Source: Parasphingopyxis lamellibrachiae | GTDB lineage: Bacteria > Pseudomonadota > Alphaproteobacteria > Sphingomonadales > Sphingomonadaceae | Length of the DNA: 64,000 bases | Assembly (NCBI RefSeq): GCF_003385775.1 | Contig: NZ_QRDP01000004.1 | Coordinates: 1,659,763-1,723,762 of the forward strand | Direction of reading: 5' to 3' | In this document: positions 24,595 to 33,114 of the stretch, piece after piece | Numbering within the stretch: position 1 is the first letter of the stretch | Layout of the letters: every line of letters begins with the position of its first letter | Notes under the pieces: generated by a model | What the model was told of the DNA's origin: nothing | What the model saw: only the letters and a program-made list of their open reading frames with translations | Database searches by the model: none | Translations under genes and position numbers: made by a program

Positions 24595-26124
24595 ATGACA
24601 CTCGACAACTCCAATCCTAGCCAAGGGGCTCCCGGCGAACCGCCAGCACCCGCCAAGGGCGTATATCGAAGTGCGGCCACCGCCATCGCCATCGCCTGGT
24701 CGTTGCGGCTGATCGGCCTGATTTCCGTGCTCGTGCTGGCGCGGATGCTCACGCCGAGGGACTTCGGCATCGTGGCGCTGGCGACATCGGTGCTCGCTCT
24801 TGTCGACATTTTTTCGGCGCTTGGCCTGCGCCAGGCATTGCTGCGGATCGCGGTGCCCGAGCGCGCCCATTATGACACCGCCTGGACAATACAGCTCCTC
24901 GTCTTGGTCGTTCTGGCTGCGCTTCTGGTCGCCATCGGACCCGTGGCGGCCTGGTTCTACGAGGAACCCGCGCTCGGCCTGCTGATCGCCGTTCTGGCCA
25001 GTTGTTTCGTTATTGACGGCCTTGCCAATATCGGAGTGATCGATTTCGAACGCCATTTCGATTTCGGGCGAGATATGCGGATGCGGTTGAGCGTCCGGTT
25101 GACTTCATTCGTGGTGACGGTTTCGGCTGCGTTGATCCTGCAGAGCTACTGGGCCCTGGTGATCGGCACGGTCATGCAGTCGGCGCTGAATGCCGTCGCA
25201 TCCTATGTCTTTCACCCGTTCCGGCCCCGCTTTTCGCTGGCCAAACGCGAGGAGTTGCTGGGCGTTTCGCTGTGGATGTTCCTCGCCTCCGCAGCGCAGA
25301 CGGTTCATAACCAGATCGAAAAGATCGTCGTGGGCCGAATCTCGAGCCGCAATATTGTCGGATTCTACTCGGTATCGCGCGATCTCTCCTCGATCTTCAC
25401 CGAAGAGATCGGCACCGCGCTCAACCGGGTGACGTTCGTGACGACCGCGCGGACGGGGCGGCCGCTGAGCGCCGATCCGGAAAGACTGCCTTCGATGCTC
25501 GGCGCCTATGGCCTTATCGCCGCGCCGCTTGGATTCGGCCTGGCCGCCACCGCAGACGAGGCGCTTCCCCTGCTGCTTGGCTCCCAATGGACGGCCGCAG
25601 CGCCGCTTCTGGCGATCATTGCCCCGGCCTGCGCGCTCTACGCCGTATACAAGCTCATCGTCATCACTCTTCAGGCATCGGGCGACGCGCGCGCCGCCGC
25701 TCTTCTCTCGGTCGCCGGAGCCGCATCGGTCGTCGCGGTGACCGTGACACTCGGTCTGGGCGGTTACGGCGCGGCCAGTGTGGCCCTTGGGGCGCTCATC
25801 GCCACCACCGCCCTTCTCGCAAGCGGGCTGGCGCTGCTCTCGCACAAGGCCGAAACCGGCATTGTCGGCCTGCTCACCGCCGTCGCGCGGCCTTTTGCCG
25901 CAGCAACCCTGATGATGCTGGTGGTACAAAGCCTCGATACGGGAAATCTCGGTCCGCTCGCAGCCATGGCCATCAAGGCGCCTCTCGGCGCAGCGATATT
26001 CGGGATTGCCGTCATCGCTCTCTGGCTGGGCCAAGGCGGCCCCGATGGCGCCGAGAAGACCATGATTTCACTTGTTCGTCAGCGATCCCGGCAATTTCTG
26101 ATCAAACATTTCGCCCGGATGTAA
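24595..26124 (+). CDS. Polysaccharide flippase (Wzx/MATE-like, MOP superfamily)
   Basis: A 509-residue inner-membrane protein with about twelve to fourteen hydrophobic helices. The family start is clear: VLARMLTPRDFGIVALATS and LGLRQALLRI. A later NQIEKIVVGRISSRNIVGFYSVSRDL is typical of lipid-linked oligosaccharide flippases. It probably translocates a lipid-linked repeat unit. It follows the JmjC-like gene after 78 bp on the same strand. No glycosyltransferases lie in this window. Confidence 0.85.
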   Translation: MTLDNSNPSQGAPGEPPAPAKGVYRSAATAIAIAWSLRLIGLISVLVLARMLTPRDFGIVALATSVLALVDIFSALGLRQALLRIAVPERAHYDTAWTIQLLVLVVLAALLVAIGPVAAWFYEEPALGLLIAVLASCFVIDGLANIGVIDFERHFDFGRDMRMRLSVRLTSFVVTVSAALILQSYWALVIGTVMQSALNAVASYVFHPFRPRFSLAKREELLGVSLWMFLASAAQTVHNQIEKIVVGRISSRNIVGFYSVSRDLSSIFTEEIGTALNRVTFVTTARTGRPLSADPERLPSMLGAYGLIAAPLGFGLAATADEALPLLLGSQWTAAAPLLAIIAPACALYAVYKLIVITLQASGDARAAALLSVAGAASVVAVTVTLGLGGYGAASVALGALIATTALLASGLALLSHKAETGIVGLLTAVARPFAAATLMMLVVQSLDTGNLGPLAAMAIKAPLGAAIFGIAVIALWLGQGGPDGAEKTMISLVRQRSRQFLIKHFARM

Positions 26125-26217
26125 CCAGGGTCGGATTTTCCTCGCATGCACAGAAAACTGAATGGTGCGCGACGCAGTCCAGAGCGAACCAGTCTCTGGT
26201 GTCAATTCCGTGATAGG

Positions 26218-26239
26218 CAGGGAAAATACAGGGAAAATC
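26218..26239 (+). repeat. Short tandem repeat at the left edge of the phage-like cassette
   Basis: CAGGGAAAATA followed directly by CAGGGAAAATC, an 11-bp unit repeated twice with one mismatch. It sits in lower-GC DNA between the flippase gene and the first gene of the terminase cassette. It may mark an insertion boundary. No matching copy was seen on the right side near 30,620-30,800. Confidence 0.4.
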
Positions 26240-26359
26240 ACTGATTCAACGCACTCATGGCCAGAATCCGACGGTCTATCCGTCGGCAAACATGGCTTTT
26301 TGGTTCCAAATTCCTTATCGGATCGAACAGCGAATTTTCTGCGGCTAGGAGGCAACTCA

Positions 26360-27049
26360 ATGTCACCAAACAGCCAATCACCGCTAGACGATCTGCCTGT
26401 GCCTTGCGCAGAGTTGCTCGACCAAATCCTTGCCGATTTGAACCTCCAAAATTCACCGAAAGCGGAAGAAATCAAGGCGCTTTTTGCCGCTCATGTGAAG
26501 TCTTTCGCAATAGGCCGGTTATTGCAGTCGCGATATCCAACCGTGCATGAAGATTCGGCGCGAGCGCGTAGAATCGCGAAGCTTATCACGAGCCTGCAAA
26601 CGGAACTGGAGGCACAGAATCCGATGATCAATTTAGCGATGCGGGTGAGCTTCGGGGAGAAGGCCGGCGCAGATAAATCATGGTCGGATTTCAAGAATCA
26701 GCTGGATATTCTGAAATCAATCACCGAGCGGTTCGGCCAAACAAAATTTGCCAAGAAGCAGAAGGATGAAATCCTACGCCACTCGATAGGCGGGTTGATG
26801 CTGTTGCTGGAGGAACTGACGGGTAATCGTGCCCAGGTTCAGCAACGCCAATCAGATCGAGGTATACCTCCAAAGCTCAATTCGCCCGAGGCAAGAGCAA
26901 TCGCAGCTTTGTTGAAGGTGGCGCAGCCTAGTCTGCAAGACACGACGATCGTCAATAGGATCGGAAATATTCGTAAGGAGGCTGGAGACGGCCCACTTTC
27001 GATGTTTGCGCATCAGCTTTTTCTGGGAGGTGTTGCCACCCCCCATTGA
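26360..27049 (+). CDS. Hypothetical protein of the terminase cassette
   Basis: A 229-residue soluble protein not recognised as any family. The ATG at 26360 was chosen because AGGAGG lies 7 bases upstream; the open frame extends back to 26162 without a better start. The protein is helical and charged, with KSITERFGQTKFAKKQKDEI near the middle. Its base composition is lower in GC than the flanking genes, suggesting transfer. It precedes the ParB-methyltransferase gene by about 100 bp. A regulatory or structural role cannot be told. Confidence 0.6.
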   Translation: MSPNSQSPLDDLPVPCAELLDQILADLNLQNSPKAEEIKALFAAHVKSFAIGRLLQSRYPTVHEDSARARRIAKLITSLQTELEAQNPMINLAMRVSFGEKAGADKSWSDFKNQLDILKSITERFGQTKFAKKQKDEILRHSIGGLMLLLEELTGNRAQVQQRQSDRGIPPKLNSPEARAIAALLKVAQPSLQDTTIVNRIGNIRKEAGDGPLSMFAHQLFLGGVATPH

Positions 27050-27124
27050 GCGGATAAATTTATTGCCGTCCATTCCGCCCTTAGAATTTTCTTCGTATCA
27101 GCCTGGATTGATCGTCAATGAAAG

Positions 27125-27145
27125 GGCTCCTCAAAAAAAGGAGCC
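27125..27145 (+). promoter_or_regulatory. Hairpin that buries the ribosome-binding site of the methyltransferase gene
   Basis: GGCTCC at 27125-27130 and GGAGCC at 27140-27145 form a perfect 6-bp stem around an A-rich 9-nt loop. The 3' arm contains the GGAG ribosome-binding site, which ends 5 bases before the ATG at 27151. If folded in the mRNA it would hinder initiation. Confidence 0.4.
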
Positions 27146-27150
27146 AAACC

Positions 27151-28458
27151 ATGACCATCAATCACCCCCGCCTTGAATTTATCAACCCCGCGTCGCTGAA
27201 ACCCAATCCCAACAACGCGCGCACCCATAGCGATAAACAGATCATCCAGATCGCTACGAGTATAGAGCAGTTTGGCTGGCTCGTGCCAATCGTGATCGAC
27301 ACCGACAATATGATCGCCGCCGGGCACGGCCGCTGGCGCGCGGCGATGAAGAAGAAACTGCGCGAGGTTCCTGTTATCCGCGCGCACTTTCTGACCGATG
27401 GGGACCGCCGCGCCTTTGCGCTCGCCGAAAATCGTCTCGCTGATCTGAGCGGCTGGAACGACACGCTGCTAGCCGAGGAGCTGAACAGCTTGTTCGAAGA
27501 TGGCTACGAGCTGGAGATCACGGGCTTCACCACGGCTGATCTCGATTTCTCCCTGCCAGAAACGAAAGTGGAGGACGGCCCCGAAGAAATCGAACTGCCG
27601 GACGAGTCTGGTCCGGCTGTCTCTCGGATCGGTGATCTGTGGGAAATCGGCCCGCACCGCCTCTATTGTGGAGACTCACGTGATGTAACTAGCTGGGAAA
27701 GGCTTTTGGGCGAGGATCGCGCAGCGCTTGTGTTTTGCGACGCTCCCTACAACGTCCCGATCGACGGTTTTGTCTCAGGCAACGGCCGCAATCGCCACCG
27801 TGAATTTATCGTTGGGGCGGGCGAACTGAGCCCGCCTGAATTTATCGCATTCCTGCGCGTGATTTTCCGCAATTGCGTTCGCTTCTCAACTAATGGATCG
27901 ATCCACTATCAGTGCATGGACTGGCGCCATATGCGCGAGATGATGGACGCCGCCGACGGTGTTTACGACCAGTTCAAGCAACTCGTTGTTTGGAATAAGG
28001 GCGTGGGCGGCCTCGGCGCATTTTACCGTAGCCAGCATGAACTGGTCTTCGTGTTCAAGGCCGGCAAAGCCAAACACATCAATAATTTCGGGCTCGGCGA
28101 TACCGGCCGCTATCGCACAAACGTGGTTGATCATGCCGGCGCGAATACTTTTAGAAAAGGGCGCGCTGCCGATCTGGCTGCTCACAGCACGGTCAAGCCA
28201 ACGGCCATGGTTGCCGACTTCATCCTCGACTGCTCGCACCGCGGCGATCTCGTGGTCGACCCATGTCTCGGCTCCGGCACTTCGCTCATCGCCGCCCACC
28301 GGACAGGGCGCCGCGGCGCCGGTATCGAACTCGATCCCGGCTATGTCGACACCGCGCTCAAGCGCCTCGAGCTGGCAAGCGGCCTGCCGCCTGTCCTGCA
28401 CGGCGATGGTCGCACCTTCGACCAGGTCGCCGCCGACCGCGATACGAAGGGGAACTGA
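27151..28458 (+). CDS. ParB-N domain fused to a beta-class DNA methyltransferase
   Basis: A 435-residue protein. Residues 1-100 form a ParB/sulfiredoxin-like domain (NPNNARTHSDKQI, then MIAAGHGRWRAA). After a linker comes an N6-adenine/N4-cytosine methyltransferase domain of the beta order: catalytic motif IV as DAPYNV, then the AdoMet motif DPCLGSGTSLIAA near the C-terminus. The usual DPPY is DAPY here. Such fusions are common in phages and mobile elements and may protect or mark DNA. No restriction enzyme gene is adjacent. It ends 3 bases before the DUF5681 gene. Confidence 0.88.
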   Translation: MTINHPRLEFINPASLKPNPNNARTHSDKQIIQIATSIEQFGWLVPIVIDTDNMIAAGHGRWRAAMKKKLREVPVIRAHFLTDGDRRAFALAENRLADLSGWNDTLLAEELNSLFEDGYELEITGFTTADLDFSLPETKVEDGPEEIELPDESGPAVSRIGDLWEIGPHRLYCGDSRDVTSWERLLGEDRAALVFCDAPYNVPIDGFVSGNGRNRHREFIVGAGELSPPEFIAFLRVIFRNCVRFSTNGSIHYQCMDWRHMREMMDAADGVYDQFKQLVVWNKGVGGLGAFYRSQHELVFVFKAGKAKHINNFGLGDTGRYRTNVVDHAGANTFRKGRAADLAAHSTVKPTAMVADFILDCSHRGDLVVDPCLGSGTSLIAAHRTGRRGAGIELDPGYVDTALKRLELASGLPPVLHGDGRTFDQVAADRDTKGN

Positions 28459-28461
28459 GCC

Positions 28462-28881
28462 ATGGACGATAATGACGATGAAGACATTGGCTATTGCAAG
28501 CCGCCAAAGCACTCTCGCTGGAAAAAGGGTCAGTCCGGCAACCCTAGGGGACGCCCCAAGGGTTCGCGCGGGTTGAAGACGGACCTCCATGCCGAACTCG
28601 TTTCGCGCATGGAAATCCAGATGAACGGCAAGCGGGTCAGCGGAACCAAACAGCAATTGATGCTCAAGACGTTGACCGCGCGGGCAGCGGCCGGCGATGT
28701 CCGCTCGATCAAGGCGCTCATCGATCTGGTGATGCAGATCTTCGGGCCCGAAGACCGAGGCGGTGACCGCAAAATGCTTTCTGCGCAGGACCGGCAGATC
28801 TTCGACGAACTGCTCGGACGCACCGCACCGGACGCGAGCAACAAATCCTCTAAAACCGGAAAGAAGAAAAATGATGACTGA
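28462..28881 (+). CDS. DUF5681 protein, probable small-terminase-like partner
   Basis: A 139-residue basic protein with the DUF5681 opening SRWKKGQSGNPRGRPKGSRG at about residues 18-37, an AT-hook-like Gly-Arg-Pro patch suited to DNA binding. A helical segment follows (RAAAGDVRSIKALIDLVMQI). DUF5681 genes very often lie directly before a large terminase, as here, and a small-terminase or DNA-recognition role is a reasonable inference. Its 3' end overlaps the terminase start by 11 bases. Confidence 0.82.
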   Translation: MDDNDDEDIGYCKPPKHSRWKKGQSGNPRGRPKGSRGLKTDLHAELVSRMEIQMNGKRVSGTKQQLMLKTLTARAAAGDVRSIKALIDLVMQIFGPEDRGGDRKMLSAQDRQIFDELLGRTAPDASNKSSKTGKKKNDD

Positions 28882-30379
28882 TCTTGCGATGGAAGACCCG
28901 CAGGCCCTGTTCACAGAACTGTGCCGTCATGATTTTACCGCGTTCCTGCGTAAAGCCTGGCCGTGGATCAGTGGCGGTGAGCTCTTGCAGTGGAATTGGC
29001 ATCTCGATGCGGTCGCACACAAGCTGGAGCGGGTCGAATGCGGAGAGAGCCGCCGTTCGCTGATCAACCTGCCTCCGCGCAATGGCAAATCCAAGACCAT
29101 ATCAGTAATCTGGGTCGCCTGGATGCTGGGGCGCAACCCGGCCCTCAATTTCGTCTGCGTCAGCTATTCGAACGAACTTTCGGGCAAAATGGCCCGCGAC
29201 TGCCGGGCGATCATGGAGGCGCCATGGTACCGTGAACTTTTCCCCCATACAGTCATCTCAAGGTCGCGTTCGGCATCGCACGATTTTGAAACCACGCGGG
29301 GCGGTGGCCGGCTTGCTACCTCGGTCACCGGCACGCTGACAGGACGCGGCGGCGATATCATCATCCTTGACGATGTCATCAAGCCCGAAGAGGCCAATTC
29401 GGAAACAACTCGCAATGCCGTCAACGACTGGTTCCAGTCGACATTGGCATCACGCCTCAATGACAAGGCCACCGGTGCAATTCTGTGCGTCATGCAACGT
29501 CTCCACCAATATGATCTGTCTGGTATGCTGCTTGAGAAGGGTGGCTGGGATCACCTGTCACTGCCAGCAATCGCGACCGAGGATCAATCAATCATTCTGG
29601 CACGTGGCGGGGTACATTATCGCCGTGTCGGCGACGTCCTTCATCCCGCTCGCGAACCGCTCGAGGTGTTGGAAGAACTGAAGGCCTCGATGGGTTCCCT
29701 GGCGTTCCAGGCACAGTATCAGCAGGATCCGGTTCCTGCGGATGGCAACCTGTTCAAGGCCGACTGGCTCAAGACATACGCCGCGGACTTCGCCGTCGAC
29801 GGCTATGGCGAGGTGGTGCAATCTTGGGACACCGCTATAAAAACCGGTGACAGTCATGACTATTCCGTATGCATCACTGCCCGCAAACGCGGGAAGGACC
29901 TTTTCATTGTCGATGTCTGGCGAGGAAAACTGGAATTCCCTGATTTGCGGCGCAAAGCTATCGAGCTTGCCCGATTGCACGGCGCTCAAACGCTCATCAT
30001 CGAAGACAAGGCGTCTGGCCAGCAGTTGATCCAGGCGCTTCGCGCAGAGGACATGGCTGGTGTTCCTAGCCCGATCGGACGAACTCCCGAAGCCGACAAA
30101 TATGCCCGTGCGGCAGGGGTGAGCAGCATGGTTGAAGCCGGACAAGTCTTCATGGCGGCCGACGCGCACTGGGTGGCGGATTTTCGTCAGGAGTTGCTGG
30201 CGTTCCCGAATTGCCGCCACGACGATCAGGTCGATGCACTAGCACAGCTTCTCGACTGGGCGCGTCGGCGCTGGATGCATGAGCCGGCCATGATCGGTGC
30301 GCCAATTTATTTTGTGGCGGACGGCTACGGCCATCTGCATTCCAGCGAGGATGATGATTGGGAGGAATTCATTGGCTGA
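28871..30379 (+). CDS. Phage large terminase subunit (ATPase and nuclease)
   Basis: A 502-residue packaging motor protein. The N-terminal ATPase has a Walker A-like NLPPRNGKSKT at about 67-76 and Walker B DIIILDD at 162-168. The C-terminal RNase H-like nuclease keeps its acidic residues in VQSWDTAIKTGD, LIIEDKASG and CRHDDQVDALAQ. The ATG at 28871 lies inside the end of the DUF5681 gene. The reading frame is complete and all expected catalytic residues are present, although no portal, protease or capsid gene follows. This sets it apart from an ordinary decayed prophage. Confidence 0.9.
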   Translation: MMTDLAMEDPQALFTELCRHDFTAFLRKAWPWISGGELLQWNWHLDAVAHKLERVECGESRRSLINLPPRNGKSKTISVIWVAWMLGRNPALNFVCVSYSNELSGKMARDCRAIMEAPWYRELFPHTVISRSRSASHDFETTRGGGRLATSVTGTLTGRGGDIIILDDVIKPEEANSETTRNAVNDWFQSTLASRLNDKATGAILCVMQRLHQYDLSGMLLEKGGWDHLSLPAIATEDQSIILARGGVHYRRVGDVLHPAREPLEVLEELKASMGSLAFQAQYQQDPVPADGNLFKADWLKTYAADFAVDGYGEVVQSWDTAIKTGDSHDYSVCITARKRGKDLFIVDVWRGKLEFPDLRRKAIELARLHGAQTLIIEDKASGQQLIQALRAEDMAGVPSPIGRTPEADKYARAAGVSSMVEAGQVFMAADAHWVADFRQELLAFPNCRHDDQVDALAQLLDWARRRWMHEPAMIGAPIYFVADGYGHLHSSEDDDWEEFIG

Positions 30380-30415
30380 CGGGATTTGGTGAAAGCAGTC
30401 CGGTTACAAAGTTAG

Positions 30416-30619
30416 TATTTCGGCGACCTTATGGACGAGTTACTTGGATTCCCGGCATCGCGGCACGATGATCAGGTCGATGCACTCTTCCAATTGCTTT
30501 TCTGGGTGCAAGAGAAAGACATGTACCGGACGCCGCCCAATGCAGGGCCTGAACTGTACACCGGCGACGGTGTGGACTGGACCGGAGATGTGTACGAGGG
30601 TGATCCATGGGGGGCCTAG
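30416..30619 (+). pseudogene. C-terminal fragment of a second large terminase
   Basis: In frame after a TAG, codons 30416-30619 encode YFGDLMDELLGFPASRHDD and continue with QVDALFQLLFWVQ. This matches the nuclease-end segment of the intact terminase just upstream (ELLAFPNCRHDDQVDALAQLLDW) but diverges afterwards. About 90 percent of the gene is missing, so this is a relic of another terminase, not a simple tandem copy. The surrounding 30,380-30,795 holds no other gene. Confidence 0.7.
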
Positions 30620-30795
30620 AGGAGAATTGGGATACCGGATAGACGGATAGCAGCTCACAGATCGCAAATCGGTTGCTTGATGTTTCGCCGCCCGGCATGC
30701 TTCTTACACCGGTTCAAGATGGGGGCACTGCAAGCACTTGGCTCTTCCTTTGTCCTATCCTGTTTCAGGTACCAATATCCGGGGGAGTAGACGCA

Positions 30796-31515
30796 ATGGC
30801 CAAATGGGCAAGCTGGATACACAAATGGCTCGCATTGTTGATGGCCGTTCAAATTCTGTTCTGGTTCGTAAGCGGTCTGTTTTTCGCTATTGCGCCGATC
30901 GAGACGGTTCGCAGCGAGCATCGGATCGCGAACCAAGAGGTTGAGCCCCTCGTTATCGATGAGATGAGCGCCCAGTTCGCGGCCTTGAATCTTCCCGAAG
31001 GTTACCAGCCATTGACGCTCGAAGTCCGAAGGCTCTTGGATCGTCCGGTTGTCGTTCTGACATCAGTTGATGACGCTCGGTCTTTATACGACTTAGGCGA
31101 CGGACAGCGGCTTTCGCCAGTTACGAGCGAATTTGCCCAGACCATTGCGGAATCGCATCTCACGGGAAACGACGAAGCAATCGGCTTAACATTCGTCGAG
31201 GAAGAATCTACCGAATATCGGGGCGCGCTTCCGGCGTGGCGCGTCGAGTTCGAGCAGGCGAGCCGCGCAGTTTATGTCGCCGCGGACACGGGTCAGGTGA
31301 CGGCGCGGCGATCAACGCTTTGGCGTACATTCGATTTCCTGTGGTCGCTTCATATCATGGATTTCAAGAATCATGAGAATTTCAACACGCCGCTACTGAT
31401 AGGCGTCACTTTTCTTGGACTTGTGATCATCCTCACCGGGTTTGTTATGTTTCCCAGCCGGCTAGGATATTACGCTTGGCGACGGCGACGAAAGCGCCGC
31501 CGCGCAGCCAAATAG
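30796..31515 (+). CDS. PepSY-type membrane protein
   Basis: A 239-residue protein with an N-terminal membrane helix at about 8-32 (WLALLMAVQILFWFVSGLFF), a periplasmic PepSY-like region (PAWRVEFEQASRAVYVAADT with a following Gly-Gln) and a second helix near 200-225, ending in a very basic RRRRKRRRAAK tail. This resembles PepSY-TM proteins linked to iron or copper uptake and reduction. GGGGGAG precedes the ATG. It is the first gene right of the phage-like cassette and lies at the border of the metal region. Confidence 0.75.
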   Translation: MAKWASWIHKWLALLMAVQILFWFVSGLFFAIAPIETVRSEHRIANQEVEPLVIDEMSAQFAALNLPEGYQPLTLEVRRLLDRPVVVLTSVDDARSLYDLGDGQRLSPVTSEFAQTIAESHLTGNDEAIGLTFVEEESTEYRGALPAWRVEFEQASRAVYVAADTGQVTARRSTLWRTFDFLWSLHIMDFKNHENFNTPLLIGVTFLGLVIILTGFVMFPSRLGYYAWRRRRKRRRAAK

Positions 31516-31531
31516 GTTGCTTTGAAGCGAC

Positions 31532-32263
31532 TTAGGATGTCCAGCTGTAGATAGAATAAGGATGCCTGTCTGAATCGTCCATAAGGCCGCTATCAACTTC
31601 GACCCAATTCCGACCTGAAAAAGCTTCCGGATGATTGGCATGCAGATAGATGAAAACGAACACCCTGGGATGAGCGGAAAGCGACTCTGCGATCTTCGTC
31701 ACGAACTGCTGGAAGAGCGGCTGGCCAACGGGATTATTGGCAAAACACAACATAGGACCCAGCGGGATGTCGAAGTCGCGAATGTCGACATTGTGCAAAA
31801 CAAAATCGGCATGAGGAACACGTTGGTTGAACGTTTCCATATTGCTCATAGCTGAAGAATGCAGACCTTCGTCGATCTCCACGCCGATCATGTTTCTAAA
31901 CCCCGCCAATGCACCGAGCATCAATACGCGTCCCTTACCGGAACCAACGTCGAGGAGCTGATACTCCTTAACATTTTCAATACCGGTTCTCGAAACCAGA
32001 TCATCAAACCAGGCCGGATCGATGGCTTCATAGCGTCCAGCATTTTCGAGCGAACCGGCTGGATTTGTCATTTCATCAAGTTCAACAACGCCGCTCGTAT
32101 CGACCCCGTATTCGAGATCGAAACTGCGGTCATACACGTAGCCATGATCATGCGCTTGGCCGGTTAACAGTATGGACACGTTATAGAATGTCAGCTTGAT
32201 TGTTCCCCAGACGCCGTTGCGTGCCAATGATCTTCGGATTCGGGACGCTATCGATTGCGCCAT
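31532..32263 (-). CDS. Class I SAM-dependent methyltransferase
   Basis: A 243-residue protein with the AdoMet-binding motif LLDVGSGKGRVLMLGA, followed by the acidic IGVEIDEGL and a HNVDIRDFDIP strand. The substrate is not evident. Similar proteins are annotated only as class I methyltransferases. The ATG at 32263 has GAGGGG upstream; a longer frame of 45 more codons lacks such a site. It is convergent with the PepSY gene. Confidence 0.78.
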   Translation of the reverse strand: MAQSIASRIRRSLARNGVWGTIKLTFYNVSILLTGQAHDHGYVYDRSFDLEYGVDTSGVVELDEMTNPAGSLENAGRYEAIDPAWFDDLVSRTGIENVKEYQLLDVGSGKGRVLMLGALAGFRNMIGVEIDEGLHSSAMSNMETFNQRVPHADFVLHNVDIRDFDIPLGPMLCFANNPVGQPLFQQFVTKIAESLSAHPRVFVFIYLHANHPEAFSGRNWVEVDSGLMDDSDRHPYSIYSWTS

Positions 32264-32363
32264 GGTACTTCCCCTCACTTTAACGGCGCTTGGTTCTAGT
32301 TTATTGTTGCGCCAATTTTGTTGAATGCCGTCGCTTGTCGCGCCGGAGACCGGTATTCGCGGG

Positions 32364-32810
32364 TTAGTAACTGGCGAAAATTCGCGTGCCGCCCGCACGA
32401 TCGAACAGGATCACGTCGTAATTTTCGCGCCGGTCGCCCATTTCCATGCCCGGAGAGCCGAGTGGCATGCCGGGTACGGCAAGTCCCGCGGCATCGGACC
32501 GTTCGGTGAGAAGTCTACGGATTTCGCGAGCCGGGACGTGGCCTTCGATGACATAGCCTCCAATTTCGGCAGTATGGCAGGAGCGCAAATTGGCGGGAAC
32601 GCCAAGCCGCGTCGCAATCGGTGTCGTATCGGCAACATCGACGGCGCGCACCTGAAAGCCCGCTGCGCGAACGTGATCGATCCAAAGGTTACAGCACCCG
32701 CAGCTGGGCGATTTATGGACGACGATCTCAGTGGGCGTTGCCTGCGCACTACACGCCATCAAAGCGGCAGGCACCACGGCCAGGAAATGGCGGCGATTCC
32801 AAAATGTCAT
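32364..32810 (-). CDS. DUF411 metal-binding periplasmic protein
   Basis: A 148-residue exported protein with an RR-type leader (WNRRHFLAVVPAALMACSA). The DUF411 signature SPSCGCC is at about 34-40 and RSCHTAEIGGYVIEGHVP follows, with Cys and His suited to copper binding. DUF411 proteins regularly accompany CopAB and Cus systems. GGAG lies upstream, and the ATG overlaps the stop of a 43-codon reading frame. It is the last gene of the minus-strand copper operon. Confidence 0.86.
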   Translation of the reverse strand: MTFWNRRHFLAVVPAALMACSAQATPTEIVVHKSPSCGCCNLWIDHVRAAGFQVRAVDVADTTPIATRLGVPANLRSCHTAEIGGYVIEGHVPAREIRRLLTERSDAAGLAVPGMPLGSPGMEMGDRRENYDVILFDRAGGTRIFASY

Positions 32811-32938
32811 AGTATTTCTCCTTTGAGTTTGGATGATTGTCTCGTCACGGAACGCCAAAATGGCCCTCCGAGTATTCGAGCGAAATCCGGGAACAGAACG
32901 ACCAACGCCCGTCGAAAAGTCGAATTGCGTCGAATCAT
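32807..32938 (-). CDS. Possible 43-residue coupled small protein
   Basis: A short frame (MIRRNSTFRRALVVLFPD to KLKGEIL) has a GGAGA seven bases before its ATG, and its TGA overlaps the DUF411 ATG. This arrangement suggests translational coupling. The peptide is basic with a short hydrophobic patch. No family is recognised, and it could be only a leader peptide. The rest of the 300-bp gap up to 33,114 shows no other candidate. Confidence 0.4.
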   Translation of the reverse strand: MIRRNSTFRRALVVLFPDFARILGGPFWRSVTRQSSKLKGEIL

Positions 32939-33114
32939 TTGCCGGTCTCCGGGTCGCGATTGGCTCGTTCGGCAATAGGGTCGGCCAGCGTGCCGGCTGG
33001 CGGAGCCTGCTGATGGGCGGGCCATAATGTTACGATTTTCGGCCCATCGCATGATCGATCGGCCCGGCCGGTGATTGTGATCTTGTGCAAATTCATCGGA
33101 CCAAACCCTTTCTC

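Noticed and set aside
23533-25056. 507-codon open frame on the minus strand
   Set aside because: It runs antisense through the JmjC-like gene and into the flippase gene, both of which have clear family motifs.
26125-26270. A tRNA gene or attachment site at the left edge of the terminase cassette
   Set aside because: Small stems such as CCAGAG/CTCTGG occur, but no cloverleaf can be drawn and no matching repeat was found on the right side.
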